Origin: Thiomicrorhabdus indica
GTDB lineage: Bacteria > Pseudomonadota > Gammaproteobacteria > Thiomicrospirales > Thiomicrospiraceae
Length of the DNA stretch: 64,000 bases
Assembly: GCF_004293625.1 (NCBI RefSeq)
Contig: NZ_CP033040.1
Span: 1,674,001-1,738,000, forward strand
Direction of reading: 5' to 3'
This document shows positions 10,062 through 18,275 of this stretch, piece after piece; the stretch's first letter is position 1, and each line of letters opens with the position of its first letter. A program made the position numbers and the translations under genes. A model generated the notes under the pieces. The model did not search any database and was not told where the DNA came from. It worked only from the letters and a program-made list of their open reading frames with translations.

Positions 10062-10934
10062 TCAGGTAAAAAACGCTCGATGAACTTCATCGGGCGTTTT
10101 GTATTTTAACGCCAAGTGTGGACGTTGAGTATTGTAGATTTCAATCGACTCTTTCACCATTTGTCGAGCCTGATCAACATCCTTTGGCTTGGTTAATAAA
10201 AACTCATTCTTCAGAATCCCGTTCACTCTCTCCGCCAAAGCGTTTTGATAGCAATCATAACCATCCGTCATCGAACAGATAATGCCATGTTTTTCATGGA
10301 ACACTTGATAAGGTTTTGAACAGTACTGAATCCCTCTATCCGAGTGATGAATGAGTGCCCCTTTTCCTAATCTATTTTTCACTGCGTTCTTTAATGCCTG
10401 AAGGACTGGTTGAGCATGCAAAGTGTCGTGCACATGGTAGCCAACGATCTTACGAGAACAGGCATCGGTGACTAAGCTGAGATAGGCCTGGCCGTGTTGT
10501 ACTGGTAAATAGGTAATGTCTGCAACCCAGAGTTTCTCTGGCGCTTTGGCTAAACGCCTTTGCCCCTGCTCTTTGATGAGATTGGGGTGCTTATAAAACC
10601 GATGATGACTGTGCGTGGTTTTATGATAGGCTCGCTTATTAGGCACTAATAAACGCTGCCAACGTAACAAGTCAAACAACTTGTCTCGTCCAATCTTCAA
10701 TCCTTCTTGGGCTTTAGCTAATAGCAAGTTGTGTAGCTTTCGGGTACCAATCCGCGGCTGGCTGATACGTATCGCTTGTACAAAATCCAGAATCATCCGG
10801 TATTGCTTTTCTTTGAGCCGCTGCCTTTGTAATCCTTGGTAGTAAGCCTGACGGCTTATCTGTAAGAATCGACAAGCATTGCTTATGTTGAGCCCTTGGA
10901 TCTGTTTTTGATCGATAACTCGGCTAACCGCTTT
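10062..10934 (-). CDS. IS3-family transposase OrfB (catalytic part of OrfAB)
   Basis: DDE integrase-type transposase. The catalytic triad sits in WVADITYLP, HHSDRGIQY and NALAERVNGILKNEF. A zinc-free HTH_21 region (SRQAYYQGLQRQRL) precedes the core. The frame is open from 10934, well upstream of the first ATG at 10796. The conserved N-terminal HTH segment lies in that upstream part, so the true product is most likely the OrfAB fusion made by -1 frameshifting at 10937-10931. The subgroup within IS3 was not determined. Confidence 0.93.
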   Translation of the reverse strand, partial: KAVSRVIDQKQIQGLNISNACRFLQISRQAYYQGLQRQRLKEKQYRMILDFVQAIRISQPRIGTRKLHNLLLAKAQEGLKIGRDKLFDLLRWQRLLVPNKRAYHKTTHSHHRFYKHPNLIKEQGQRRLAKAPEKLWVADITYLPVQHGQAYLSLVTDACSRKIVGYHVHDTLHAQPVLQALKNAVKNRLGKGALIHHSDRGIQYCSKPYQVFHEKHGIICSMTDGYDCYQNALAERVNGILKNEFLLTKPKDVDQARQMVKESIEIYNTQRPHLALKYKTPDEVHRAFFT

Positions 10935-11293
10935 TTTGTCAAGCTAACTCCAAAGTCCTCTTTCATGACTTTGACGACGCCTTCAAAGAATTGGGCTTTG
11001 AGTTTTTCTTCGGCGAGTTCTTGTTCAAGCTCTTTAATGCGCTGCTCTGGCGTCTTTTCAGCTTTAGTCGTCGGCATAATGATTCCTCGAAGATGTCGGT
11101 TAATGGCGTTGGCGTCAGACCAATTTAACTTACCATGCTTTCTAAGCCAAACTAAAACGGTAGATCGTCCTTGGATACCATAATGTGCTTGCGCTTGTTT
11201 ATAAGTCATTTCGCCTTTTTCGACTTGGTCTACAACGGACAATTTAAAAGCGAGGGAATAATCGCGCTGTGTGCGCTTAGTGTTTGAAGACAT
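10883..11293 (-). CDS. IS3-family OrfA (DNA-binding, HTH)
   Basis: A 136-residue protein with an N-terminal helix-turn-helix (RDYSLAFKLSVVDQVEKGEM, then YKQAQAHYGI) that binds the IS ends. A leucine-zipper-like coiled coil follows around EQRIKELEQELAEEKLKAQF. It ends shortly after the frameshift site, so it overlaps orfB by about 50 bases. OrfA alone usually regulates transposition; fused to OrfB it gives the transposase. Confidence 0.92.
   Translation of the reverse strand: MSSNTKRTQRDYSLAFKLSVVDQVEKGEMTYKQAQAHYGIQGRSTVLVWLRKHGKLNWSDANAINRHLRGIIMPTTKAEKTPEQRIKELEQELAEEKLKAQFFEGVVKVMKEDFGVSLTKKRLAELSIKNRSKGST
10931..10937 (-). promoter_or_regulatory. Programmed -1 frameshift site (A AAA AAG)
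   Basis: On the minus strand six A residues and a G lie in orfA phase as A-AAA-AAG, the classic bacterial slippery heptamer. A -1 slip puts ribosomes into the orfB frame exactly where it is open (next codon GCG). The stimulatory structure downstream was not identified. Confidence 0.85.
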
Positions 11294-11346
11294 TACTTTT
11301 TCCTTTTCGGTTCAGAAAAAGTGTCAATCTTATTTAGGACGGGTCA

Positions 11347-11349
11347 CAA
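11347..11349. repeat. Target-site duplication, right copy (CAA)
   Basis: Matches 10028-10030 on the other side of the IS3-family element. Confidence 0.6.
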
Positions 11350-11356
11350 CAAACAA

Positions 11357-11389
11357 AAAAACCGGCAAGGTTTTCACCAGCCGGTTTTC
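11357..11389. terminator. Terminator hairpin AAAACCGGC/GCCGGTTTT
   Basis: A 9-bp stem with a 13-base loop; T-rich sequence follows on both strands. It can end the DUF3579 gene (minus strand). Before the IS insertion it probably also served pilD from the plus strand. Confidence 0.75.
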
Positions 11390-11421
11390 TTTAATATTCA
11401 GTTAATCCCTGAATAGATGAA

Positions 11422-11751
11422 TTAAGCAGAGTCTTCTTTTTCTGCTTCGCCTTCATCATCTACTTTTTGCCAACTGCCTTCAACTTCACAAACTTGATGC
11501 ATTTGTAGCCCATTGCTTTTAACAAAGTTCATGACGTAGTTGAACATATTAGGGTTTTTGATTTCCAGTTCTGTATCAATCATCAAACACTTTTGACCTT
11601 CAAACAGTTCTGGATGCAACAAATCAGAATACACCAAACGATGCGCATCACCAAAACTCGCACACATTGATGAAATTCGATCAATCCAATCACTTGGTCG
11701 AAACTTGCGACCGTCCTCTGTAAAGCCCTTAATGATATATTTACAATGCAC
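11422..11751 (-). CDS. DUF3579 family protein
   Basis: A 109-residue soluble protein. The opening IIKGFTEDGRKFRPSDWIDR and the later HPELFEGQKCLMID are the DUF3579 signature as I recall it. The C-terminus is acidic. The family is found mainly in beta- and gammaproteobacteria; I know of no established function. It stands alone, divergent from the DAHP synthase gene. Confidence 0.8.
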   Translation of the reverse strand: MHCKYIIKGFTEDGRKFRPSDWIDRISSMCASFGDAHRLVYSDLLHPELFEGQKCLMIDTELEIKNPNMFNYVMNFVKSNGLQMHQVCEVEGSWQKVDDEGEAEKEDSA

Positions 11752-11938
11752 TTTTTTGTGTCCAAATACTCAATTTCAAAAACGGCTAAATGTTACCACA
11801 GTTAATTCGCTTTGTGACCCGTGAAGTAAATGATTTTTTCAATCGTTTTAATAGAGAGGTTTAAGCGTGCGGTACACAAACTCCTTGAAAAAAATGGCAT
11901 AATAAGCGGCTTGATAATTTAACTGAAAGATTTAGGCC

Positions 11939-13006
11939 ATGACAAAGTATCAAACCGACGATTTGCGAATCAAACACATTACCGAAGTTCAACCACCGGA
12001 AGTGTTGCATGAACAGTTTCCTATCACAGAATCTGCTGCGCAAACGGTTTACGATACTCGCCAGCAAATTCACAACATCCTTTCCGGCCGTGATGATCGT
12101 ATTTTAGTGGTTATTGGCCCATGCTCCATTCACGACCCTGCAGCGGCACGCGACTATGCAACCCAATTAAAAAATGAAATCGAGAAATACAAAGACGATT
12201 TATTGATTGTGATGCGCGTTTATTTTGAGAAGCCCCGTACAACCGTTGGCTGGAAGGGATTAATCAATGACCCAGACTTGGACGAATCTTTTGAAATCAA
12301 CAAAGGGCTTGGGCTTGCTCGCTCTTTGCTTCGTGATATCAATAACATTGGTGTCCCAGCCGCAACGGAATTCTTGGACTTAATTTCTCCACAATATATT
12401 TCCGACTTGGTTTCTTGGGGTGCCATTGGAGCTCGTACCACTGAAAGCCAAGGCCACCGTGAATTGGCTTCTGGTTTATCTTGTCCTGTTGGTTTCAAAA
12501 ACGGAACAGATGGCGGCTTCCAAGTTGCAGTTGATGCGATCCGCGCCGCCAACAATCCACACATTTTCATGTCGCTGACAAAAGCAGGCCACTCTGCTAT
12601 TTTTGAAACCACCGGCAATCCAGATTGCCATGTGATTCTGCGCGGTGGAAATGAAGGGCCAAACTACGAACCAAAGTTCGTGGCCGAAGCAGTTGATAAA
12701 CTTCAATCTGCTAAGGTTAATAGCAAGCTTATGGTCGATTGCTCCCATGCCAATTCCATGAAACAACATGAACGTCAATTATTGGTGGCCAAATCGATTT
12801 CAGAACAACTCACTGACGGCAATGAAAACCTAATGGGTGCAATGATTGAAAGTCACCTAGTAGAAGGGCGTCAAGATGTTGCAAATGGCAAGAGTCTAAA
12901 TTACGGTCAAAGCATCACCGATGCATGTCTAGGCTGGGACGATAGTATTCAAGCCTTAGAATTATTAGCGCAAGGCGTTCGTGCTCGTCGTGAAGCCAAT
13001 AGCTAA
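11939..13006 (+). CDS. aroG: 3-deoxy-7-phosphoheptulonate (DAHP) synthase, class I AroF/AroG/AroH type
   Basis: First step of the shikimate pathway: phosphoenolpyruvate plus erythrose-4-phosphate to DAHP. The 355-residue protein shows VVIGPCSIHDP (metal-binding Cys), the FEKPRTTVGWKG substrate loop, GARTTESQ, KNGTDG and DCSHANS. Length and motifs are those of the E. coli AroF/G/H enzymes. Which amino acid inhibits it cannot be told by eye, so the symbol is provisional. It is monocistronic and ends before a hairpin shared with thiL. Confidence 0.95.
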   Translation: MTKYQTDDLRIKHITEVQPPEVLHEQFPITESAAQTVYDTRQQIHNILSGRDDRILVVIGPCSIHDPAAARDYATQLKNEIEKYKDDLLIVMRVYFEKPRTTVGWKGLINDPDLDESFEINKGLGLARSLLRDINNIGVPAATEFLDLISPQYISDLVSWGAIGARTTESQGHRELASGLSCPVGFKNGTDGGFQVAVDAIRAANNPHIFMSLTKAGHSAIFETTGNPDCHVILRGGNEGPNYEPKFVAEAVDKLQSAKVNSKLMVDCSHANSMKQHERQLLVAKSISEQLTDGNENLMGAMIESHLVEGRQDVANGKSLNYGQSITDACLGWDDSIQALELLAQGVRARREANS

Positions 13007-13041
13007 ATAACTAAGCCCAACACCCTACAAATAGTAAAATT

Positions 13042-14103
13042 TTAAAAATGCTGAAAACCAAAAGTGAGATTTTCAGCATTTTGCCAATCCAAACTCTCAG
13101 TTTTGTTCTGGCCTACCAACTCTATGACCGGCCGGTTAATAATTTTTCCAATCCTAGTTACCTTAACATTTAACGCTTTTGCAAGTTCTTGCAAGGCCTG
13201 CCAATTAGTTTCCGAAACAGTCAGACACAACTGATAATCATCTCCACCACTCAACGCTAAGCCCCAATCCTTTGTCTGCGAAAAATAAGCTTTCATACCT
13301 TCTGATACCGGCACCTCTTGCAGATTAATTTTAGCGCCCAATCCTTTTTGCATCTGATTTTCAGCGGATATTGCGACACTATGATTACCAAAACTGGATT
13401 GCCTTAAAATATGAGTCAAATCCTGTAAAAGACCATCTGAAATATCAATTGCACTGTTCACAATACCAGACAGCATTTGCCCAACAGCTGTTTGTGGAAC
13501 AGGAGTATTCAAGGCCTTTAGTGCATGTAGTTTAAGTGCTTTGGGCATGCTACACACCTCTGGCTTATCAAGGTCTACCTGAAGACCTAAAGCCCCTTCA
13601 CCTAAATTTCCAGTGACAACAATCCAATCATTTACACATGCACCTCGACGATAAACTGCTTTTCCTTGTTTCACTAAACCTTGCGCACTGATAGTAACAC
13701 TCAAAGCCCCTTCTTTCGCTGAAGTGGTATCTCCTCCTACTAAAGGAATTTTTAAATTTAAATGCGCACATAAATCAGCTAACCCCTTGGAAAAATCAGC
13801 AAACCATTGCTGTTTCGCTAAGGATTTCGGAACACTTAAACTTAACGAATAGCACCATGGTTTCGCCCCCATTGCGGCTAAGTCACTTAAATTCACAGCC
13901 AAAGCTTTCCAAGCAACTTGCTGTGCAGGTGTTTTTTCTGGAAAGTGAATTCCCTGTACTAGAGTATCTGTTGCTACAACGACTTGATGTTCAACTGGAA
14001 CACTCAATACAGCAGCATCATCACCAATCCCTAAATCACCGGCCGGTAACTCTCGGCAAAGACCTACAAAGCAATTTTGAATGATATTAAATTCGGAAGA
14101 CAT
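13042..14103 (-). CDS. thiL: ThiL, thiamine-monophosphate kinase
   Basis: Phosphorylates thiamine monophosphate to the active diphosphate. Recognised by LGIGDDAAVL, ATDTLVQGIHFP, the NLSDLAAMGAKPW motif, VGGDTTSA, DISDGL and LSGGDDYQL. The usual family length is about 325; here it is 353. Two palindrome copies lie inside it (near the N-terminus as Pro-Ala-Gly, near the C-terminus as Arg-Pro-Val). It follows nusB, as in many gammaproteobacteria, but a terminator-like hairpin separates them. Its own 3' end forms a terminator-like stem. Confidence 0.95.
   Translation of the reverse strand: MSSEFNIIQNCFVGLCRELPAGDLGIGDDAAVLSVPVEHQVVVATDTLVQGIHFPEKTPAQQVAWKALAVNLSDLAAMGAKPWCYSLSLSVPKSLAKQQWFADFSKGLADLCAHLNLKIPLVGGDTTSAKEGALSVTISAQGLVKQGKAVYRRGACVNDWIVVTGNLGEGALGLQVDLDKPEVCSMPKALKLHALKALNTPVPQTAVGQMLSGIVNSAIDISDGLLQDLTHILRQSSFGNHSVAISAENQMQKGLGAKINLQEVPVSEGMKAYFSQTKDWGLALSGGDDYQLCLTVSETNWQALQELAKALNVKVTRIGKIINRPVIELVGQNKTESLDWQNAENLTFGFQHF
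13046..13083. terminator. Bidirectional terminator hairpin overlapping the thiL 3' end
   Basis: AAAATGCTGAAAA pairs with TTTTCAGCATTTT across a 12-base loop (13-bp perfect stem). It starts 2 bases beyond the thiL stop and lies mostly inside the last codons of thiL. T-runs are built into both arms, so it can stop both aroG and thiL transcripts. Confidence 0.8.
13127..13136. repeat. ACCGGCCGGT palindrome, in thiL (3' part)
   Basis: Exact copy, read as Arg-Pro-Val (INRPVIEL). Confidence 0.95.
14038..14047. repeat. ACCGGCCGGT palindrome, in thiL (5' part)
   Basis: Exact copy, read as Pro-Ala-Gly (ELPAGDLG). Confidence 0.95.
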
Positions 14104-14131
14104 AGATTTTCTTTCTTTAAATTTGAGGCAT

Positions 14132-14154
14132 AAAAAAAGGCCTTACGGCCTTTA
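14132..14154 (-). terminator. Terminator/attenuator between nusB and thiL
   Basis: On the minus strand AAAGGCCGTAAGGCC is followed by TTTTTTTA: a 7-bp stem, 4-base loop and U-run. It ends the riboflavin-nusB transcript and may let only part of it through into thiL. Confidence 0.85.
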
Positions 14155-14173
14155 TTAAGCACTTAACTGAACA

Positions 14174-14647
14174 TTACATCTCAGCTGTACGGAGTTGTTT
14201 AGCGACTTTATCCAAGACACCATTAATAAATTTATGACTTTCTTCCGCTCCAAAACGTTTTGCAAGCTCCACCGATTCGTTAATTACGGCTTTATAAGGA
14301 GTCGCTATCTGATGTTGCAACTCATAGGAACCTATTCGCAAAATCGCACGTTCAACAGGATCTAAGCGCTCAACCTTACGATCAAGAAATTCTGCATAAT
14401 TCGCATCAACTTCTTCATGTAACTCAATAATATTTTCAAGCAATTCTTTGAAAAGATCAAAATCCAAATCGCCTAAAAACCCGTTTTCTTGAAAATAACG
14501 CATAATTTCAATTGGAGAATTATTCGTCATCTGCCACTGATACAAAGCCTGTAAAGCCACGCGACGCGATTGCGTACGGGCAGAAACCTTTGGCTCATCT
14601 TCAATAATTTCTTCGCCTTTTCCAGGCTGAACTAAATCATTCATCAA
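14174..14647 (-). CDS. nusB: NusB, transcription antitermination factor
   Basis: All-helical RNA-binding protein that with NusE (S10) promotes rRNA antitermination. At 157 residues it carries SRRVALQALYQWQMT, DPVERAILRIGSYEL, PYKAVINESVELAKRFG and SHKFINGVLDKVA. An acidic N-terminal extension of about 25 residues precedes the core. It lies 23 bases after ribH, in the conserved ribH-nusB arrangement. Confidence 0.96.
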   Translation of the reverse strand: MMNDLVQPGKGEEIIEDEPKVSARTQSRRVALQALYQWQMTNNSPIEIMRYFQENGFLGDLDFDLFKELLENIIELHEEVDANYAEFLDRKVERLDPVERAILRIGSYELQHQIATPYKAVINESVELAKRFGAEESHKFINGVLDKVAKQLRTAEM

Positions 14648-14670
14648 TCAAATCTACACTCAACTTGCCA

Positions 14671-15132
14671 TTAAATCTGTTTTAAAACATTAACCATTTC
14701 GATGGCAGCAAGCGTGGCTTCTTCACCCTTGTTCCCCATCTTGGTACCCGAACGTTCAATGGCCTGTTCAATTGAGTTTACCGTTAAAATTCCAAAGGCT
14801 ACAGGAACACTGTGCTTCAGCATCACTTGGCTAATCCCTTTAACCGCTTCTCCCGCTACATAATCAAAGTGTGGAGTTCCGCCTTGAATGACGGCACCTA
14901 GTGCCACAATAGCGTCATATTTTCCCGAAGCCGCCATTTTTTCAACTGCCAAAGGGACTTCAAATGACCCAGGTACCATAACTTGAGTAATGTTATCTTC
15001 TGAACCACCGTGACGCACGATGGTTTCAATTGATCCTTTTACCAAGTGATCAACGACAAAGCTATTCCAACGTGTCACCACAAAACCAATTTTCATATCT
15101 TGAGCATTAAGATTACCCTCAACCATTTGCAT
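14671..15132 (-). CDS. ribH: RibH, 6,7-dimethyl-8-ribityllumazine synthase
   Basis: Condenses 5-amino-6-ribitylaminouracil with 3,4-dihydroxybutanone 4-phosphate, the penultimate riboflavin step. The family motifs [38 protein letters not shown] and [17 protein letters not shown] are present, with the catalytic His in PHFDYV. At 153 residues it is the normal length. The 152-base gap to the upstream ribB gene is larger than elsewhere in the cluster and may hold its own promoter, though I see no clear consensus. Confidence 0.97.
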   Translation of the reverse strand: MQMVEGNLNAQDMKIGFVVTRWNSFVVDHLVKGSIETIVRHGGSEDNITQVMVPGSFEVPLAVEKMAASGKYDAIVALGAVIQGGTPHFDYVAGEAVKGISQVMLKHSVPVAFGILTVNSIEQAIERSGTKMGNKGEEATLAAIEMVNVLKQI

Positions 15133-15284
15133 CTTTTCTTCCTTTTGCGGTTACTTTTTTCATTCTGATATTAAAAACTACGAGCATTTTGCCATAAAGC
15201 TCACTCAAAGAGAATTTGATTATTTATTCTGACAGCACACAGCATGAATCAATGTTGATAAAAACACCCACTCACTTACTTAGC

Positions 15285-16400
15285 TCAATCTTGTTTTGCG
15301 ACCGTCTCGACAATTTCAAGACCAAAGCCACCTAGCGCGTGCATAGGCCAAGCAGAACCAATAACCTTTAACTTCTTAAGTCCTAGATCACCAAGAATCT
15401 GAGCTCCCAAACCATAGGTCTTTGCATCATCTTCCTGTAAAATTTCCGGGGCATGAATTCCACGGTCTTTTAATTGAAAACGTTGGATTTTATCCAATAA
15501 TTCAGTTGCTTCTTCATGTTTGCGAAGTACCACAATTGCCCCACTGCCTTCAGAGACAATTTGCTTCATAGCAGACTGTAAAGACCAACCACACTCCGTG
15601 CGTTTTGAACCGAAGACATCACATAGCGTGTCAAGCATATGGACACGAACAGCAGTAGGCTGGTCTTTTTCTAAAGTGCCATACACCAATGCAAAATGCG
15701 CTTTTTGATCCAGTATGCTTTGGTAACCAATTAATCTAAACTCACCGAACTCTGATGGCAATTTGCACTCTGAAACTCTCTCAATGGTTTTTTCGTTTTG
15801 TAAACGGTATTCGATTAAATCGGCAATGGTACCAATTTTAATATTGTGCTCTTTGGCATAATCTTCTAAGTCATCACGACGAGCCATAGAACCGTCTTCA
15901 TTCATAATTTCAACAATAACTGATGAAGGTTCAAAACCAGCCAATCGAGCTAAGTCACAGCCAGCCTCAGTATGACCAGCTCGTGTTAAAACTCCACCCG
16001 GCTGCGCCATCAACGGAAAAATATGCCCTGGAGTGACAATATCTTGAGGTCCTGCATTCTTGGCCACAGCCGTTCTCACTGTCACTGCACGATCGGCCGC
16101 TGAGATACCTGTGGTGACACCTTCCGCTGCTTCAATCGAAACCGTGAAATTAGTACCATGTGGATCAGTATTGTCTTTGACCATTAAAGGTAAATGAAGC
16201 TGATTGCATCGGTCACGAGTCATCGTTAGACAAATTAAACCACGTCCAAAACGTGCCATAAAATTGATATCTTCAGCAGTCACTGTCTGAGCAGGCACTA
16301 GAAGATCACCCTCATTTTCGCGATCTTCATCATCCATTAGGATGACCATTTTACCTTGTCTATAATCTTCAATCAGTTCTTCAATGGTGTTTAATGGCAT
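15285..16400 (-). CDS. ribB: RibB with degenerate GTP cyclohydrolase II-like C-terminal domain (RibBX type)
   Basis: Residues 1-200 are 3,4-dihydroxy-2-butanone 4-phosphate synthase, with the catalytic acidic loop DDEDRENEGDL, HTEAGCDLARLAG and GTNFTVSIEA. Residues 205-371 resemble GTP cyclohydrolase II. However, the zinc motif (usually C-x10-C-x-C around DVFGS) is broken: here only one Cys precedes DVFGS, displaced, and one follows (TECGW). This C-terminal domain should therefore lack cyclohydrolase activity, as reported for gammaproteobacterial RibBX proteins. A separate ribA is expected elsewhere in the genome. Confidence 0.93.
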   Translation of the reverse strand: MPLNTIEELIEDYRQGKMVILMDDEDRENEGDLLVPAQTVTAEDINFMARFGRGLICLTMTRDRCNQLHLPLMVKDNTDPHGTNFTVSIEAAEGVTTGISAADRAVTVRTAVAKNAGPQDIVTPGHIFPLMAQPGGVLTRAGHTEAGCDLARLAGFEPSSVIVEIMNEDGSMARRDDLEDYAKEHNIKIGTIADLIEYRLQNEKTIERVSECKLPSEFGEFRLIGYQSILDQKAHFALVYGTLEKDQPTAVRVHMLDTLCDVFGSKRTECGWSLQSAMKQIVSEGSGAIVVLRKHEEATELLDKIQRFQLKDRGIHAPEILQEDDAKTYGLGAQILGDLGLKKLKVIGSAWPMHALGGFGLEIVETVAKQD

Positions 16401-16433
16401 TGTCTTTTTTCCGTTTCGTAGTCCGTCAGTAAT

Positions 16434-17087
16434 CTATGATTTATAACCGTTTTCAGCTAAAAATTGTTCGGTGATGCTTGAGTTTGTGTTTGCTTGTGGC
16501 GCAGTCATCATACGCTCTAAATAACGTGCTAACAAATCCACTTCTAAATTTACGTGGCTACCCACTTCAAAATGTTTAATCGTGGTTTCTTGGCGCGTAT
16601 GAGGAACAATATTGACATCAAACACACAGCCATCGACCTTGTTAACCGTCAAACTAATGCCATTAATACAAATCGAACCTTTAGCCGCAATATATTTACA
16701 AATTTCAATTGGAGCTTCGACTTGATAGCGCCAAGAGCGTGCATCTTGTGAAATTTCTTTAACCTCGCCTACGCCATCAACATGCCCAGAGACTAGGTGA
16801 CCACCTAAACGGTCTTGAAGACGCAACGCTTTTTCTAAGTTTACAGGCGTACCCACTTTCCACTCGCCAGCAGTGGTCACTGATAATGTCTCACCGGAAA
16901 CATCGGCAACATAATAATCGTCACCAAATTCAATCGCCGTCAAACAAATTCCATTTGCGGCAATCGAATCCCCCAGTGCAACATCTAACATATCTAATTT
17001 TCCGGTTTGAATCGTCATTTTGACGTCGCCGTTTTGAGGCTCGATTTTGGCAATTTTGCCTTCGGCTTGGATAATTCCGGTAAACAT
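16434..17087 (-). CDS. ribE: Riboflavin synthase, alpha subunit (RibE/RibC)
   Basis: Dismutates two lumazines to riboflavin. The 217 residues hold two tandem lumazine-binding repeats: MFTGIIQAEGKI with LGDSIAANGICLTA, and GGHLVSGHVDGVGEV with KGSICINGISLTVN. The start ATG is the first residue of the conserved MFTG. It follows ribD by 9 bases and precedes ribB by 33, so it is cotranscribed. The symbol is ribE or ribC depending on convention. Confidence 0.96.
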   Translation of the reverse strand: MFTGIIQAEGKIAKIEPQNGDVKMTIQTGKLDMLDVALGDSIAANGICLTAIEFGDDYYVADVSGETLSVTTAGEWKVGTPVNLEKALRLQDRLGGHLVSGHVDGVGEVKEISQDARSWRYQVEAPIEICKYIAAKGSICINGISLTVNKVDGCVFDVNIVPHTRQETTIKHFEVGSHVNLEVDLLARYLERMMTAPQANTNSSITEQFLAENGYKS

Positions 17088-17096
17088 ACTTTTCCT

Positions 17097-18263
17097 TTAA
17101 TTGTTCATCTGTTTTGGCATCAATATCCAACGAATATCATTACCAAACATTTCACACGATTCTGGAACCAGCTCAACTTTATCATTCATAGTCTGTAATT
17201 CCGGTAACTCAAACATAGCCCGCGATTTAGAACCGAGAAGACAAGGCGCCATGTATAGATGATATTCATTCACTAAATTCTGCGCAATTAACCGGCCGGT
17301 AAGTTTTGCACCTGCTTCAACCATAATGCTTTGAATCCCAAAATCAGAAAATAGCGTCTGCATCAGACATTTCAAATCAATACCTTCTTGATCTGCCGGT
17401 AAACCAAGCACCTGTATCTTCTGCGTACTGAGCAATTCGACTTTTTCAGGATTATTTTTTAATGACTCACCTGAACATATTAATAAATTTTTGCCAGGCA
17501 TTTGCAATATTTTTGCTTGCGGTGAGATTTTTAGGTGCGTATCCAGAACGATCCGCAATGGATAACAATGACTTGTATCTTCTGGCAACCCAAGATGAGC
17601 GCTTTGAAGATCTTGTTCAGACAACCGTACGGTTAAACTAGGATCATCAGCCATAACTGTGCCAATCCCCGTCAAAATCGCCTGAGATTGCAAACGTAGC
17701 TTATGTACTTCTTTTCGCGCCTCTGAACCGGTAATCCATTGACTTTCACCATTTGGCATCGCTGTTCGACCATCAACGCTAGACGCCATTTTAAGACGAA
17801 CATACGGCTTCTTGTGACGCATCGCAAATAAAAAGCTTGGGTTCAATTTTTCTGCCTGAGCTTTTAAAACACCGACCGTCACCTCAATGCCTGCGGCTTG
17901 CAATATTTTCACCCCTTTCCCTGCAACTAATGGGTTTGGGTCATGCATGCCAATCACGCAACGCTGAATCTTCGAATCGACTAAGCGATTAGCACAGGGA
18001 GGCGTTCGACCATAATGCGAACAAGGCTCAAGAGTTACATAGGCCGTGGCTCCTTCTACCTCATTTCCGCGCTGCTTTGCATCCGCTATAGCCAAAGGTT
18101 CTGCATGAGGTAGACCGGCTTTGTGGTGCCAACCTTCACCAATTACGGTGCCATTTTTGACTAAAACACAACCAACCATTGGATTTGGTTTAGTGGAATA
18201 CAGGCCTTTTTTCGCCAATTCAATGGCCATCTGCATAAAGTATTCGTCACTGGCTATCTGCAC
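17097..18263 (-). CDS. ribD: RibD, bifunctional deaminase/reductase of riboflavin synthesis
   Basis: The N-terminal cytidine-deaminase-like domain has HAEPLAIADAK and the zinc motif PCSHYGRTPPC. The C-terminal domain is the NADPH reductase (VRLKMASSVDGRTA, QAILTGIGTVMADDPSLTVR, MVEAGAKLTGRLI). Together they convert the GTP cyclohydrolase II product to the ribitylaminouracil phosphate. Length of 388 is normal. A palindrome copy is read as Thr-Gly-Arg in the conserved VEAGAKLTGRLI stretch, the only copy in that frame. It follows nrdR by 12 bases. Confidence 0.97.
   Translation of the reverse strand: MQIASDEYFMQMAIELAKKGLYSTKPNPMVGCVLVKNGTVIGEGWHHKAGLPHAEPLAIADAKQRGNEVEGATAYVTLEPCSHYGRTPPCANRLVDSKIQRCVIGMHDPNPLVAGKGVKILQAAGIEVTVGVLKAQAEKLNPSFLFAMRHKKPYVRLKMASSVDGRTAMPNGESQWITGSEARKEVHKLRLQSQAILTGIGTVMADDPSLTVRLSEQDLQSAHLGLPEDTSHCYPLRIVLDTHLKISPQAKILQMPGKNLLICSGESLKNNPEKVELLSTQKIQVLGLPADQEGIDLKCLMQTLFSDFGIQSIMVEAGAKLTGRLIAQNLVNEYHLYMAPCLLGSKSRAMFELPELQTMNDKVELVPESCEMFGNDIRWILMPKQMNN
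17291..17300. repeat. ACCGGCCGGT palindrome, in ribD
   Basis: Exact copy, read as Thr-Gly-Arg (KLTGRLIA), in a conserved motif. Confidence 0.95.
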
Positions 18264-18275
18264 TGAATTTAACCT

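Larger units (their letters stand above)
10031..11346 (-). mobile_element. IS3-family insertion sequence (about 1316 bp, intact)
   Basis: The ends are imperfect inverted repeats of about 27-30 bases. The left end begins TGTCCCGTCCTGAAATAAG and the right end, read inward, begins TGACCCGTCCTAAATAAG; both continue into TTGACAC. Inside are two overlapping minus-strand genes, orfA and orfB, joined by an A6G slippery heptamer. DDE residues are intact and no internal stop or deletion is visible, so the element may be active. It lies 34 bases after pilD, between that gene and a hairpin terminator at 11357. Confidence 0.93.
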
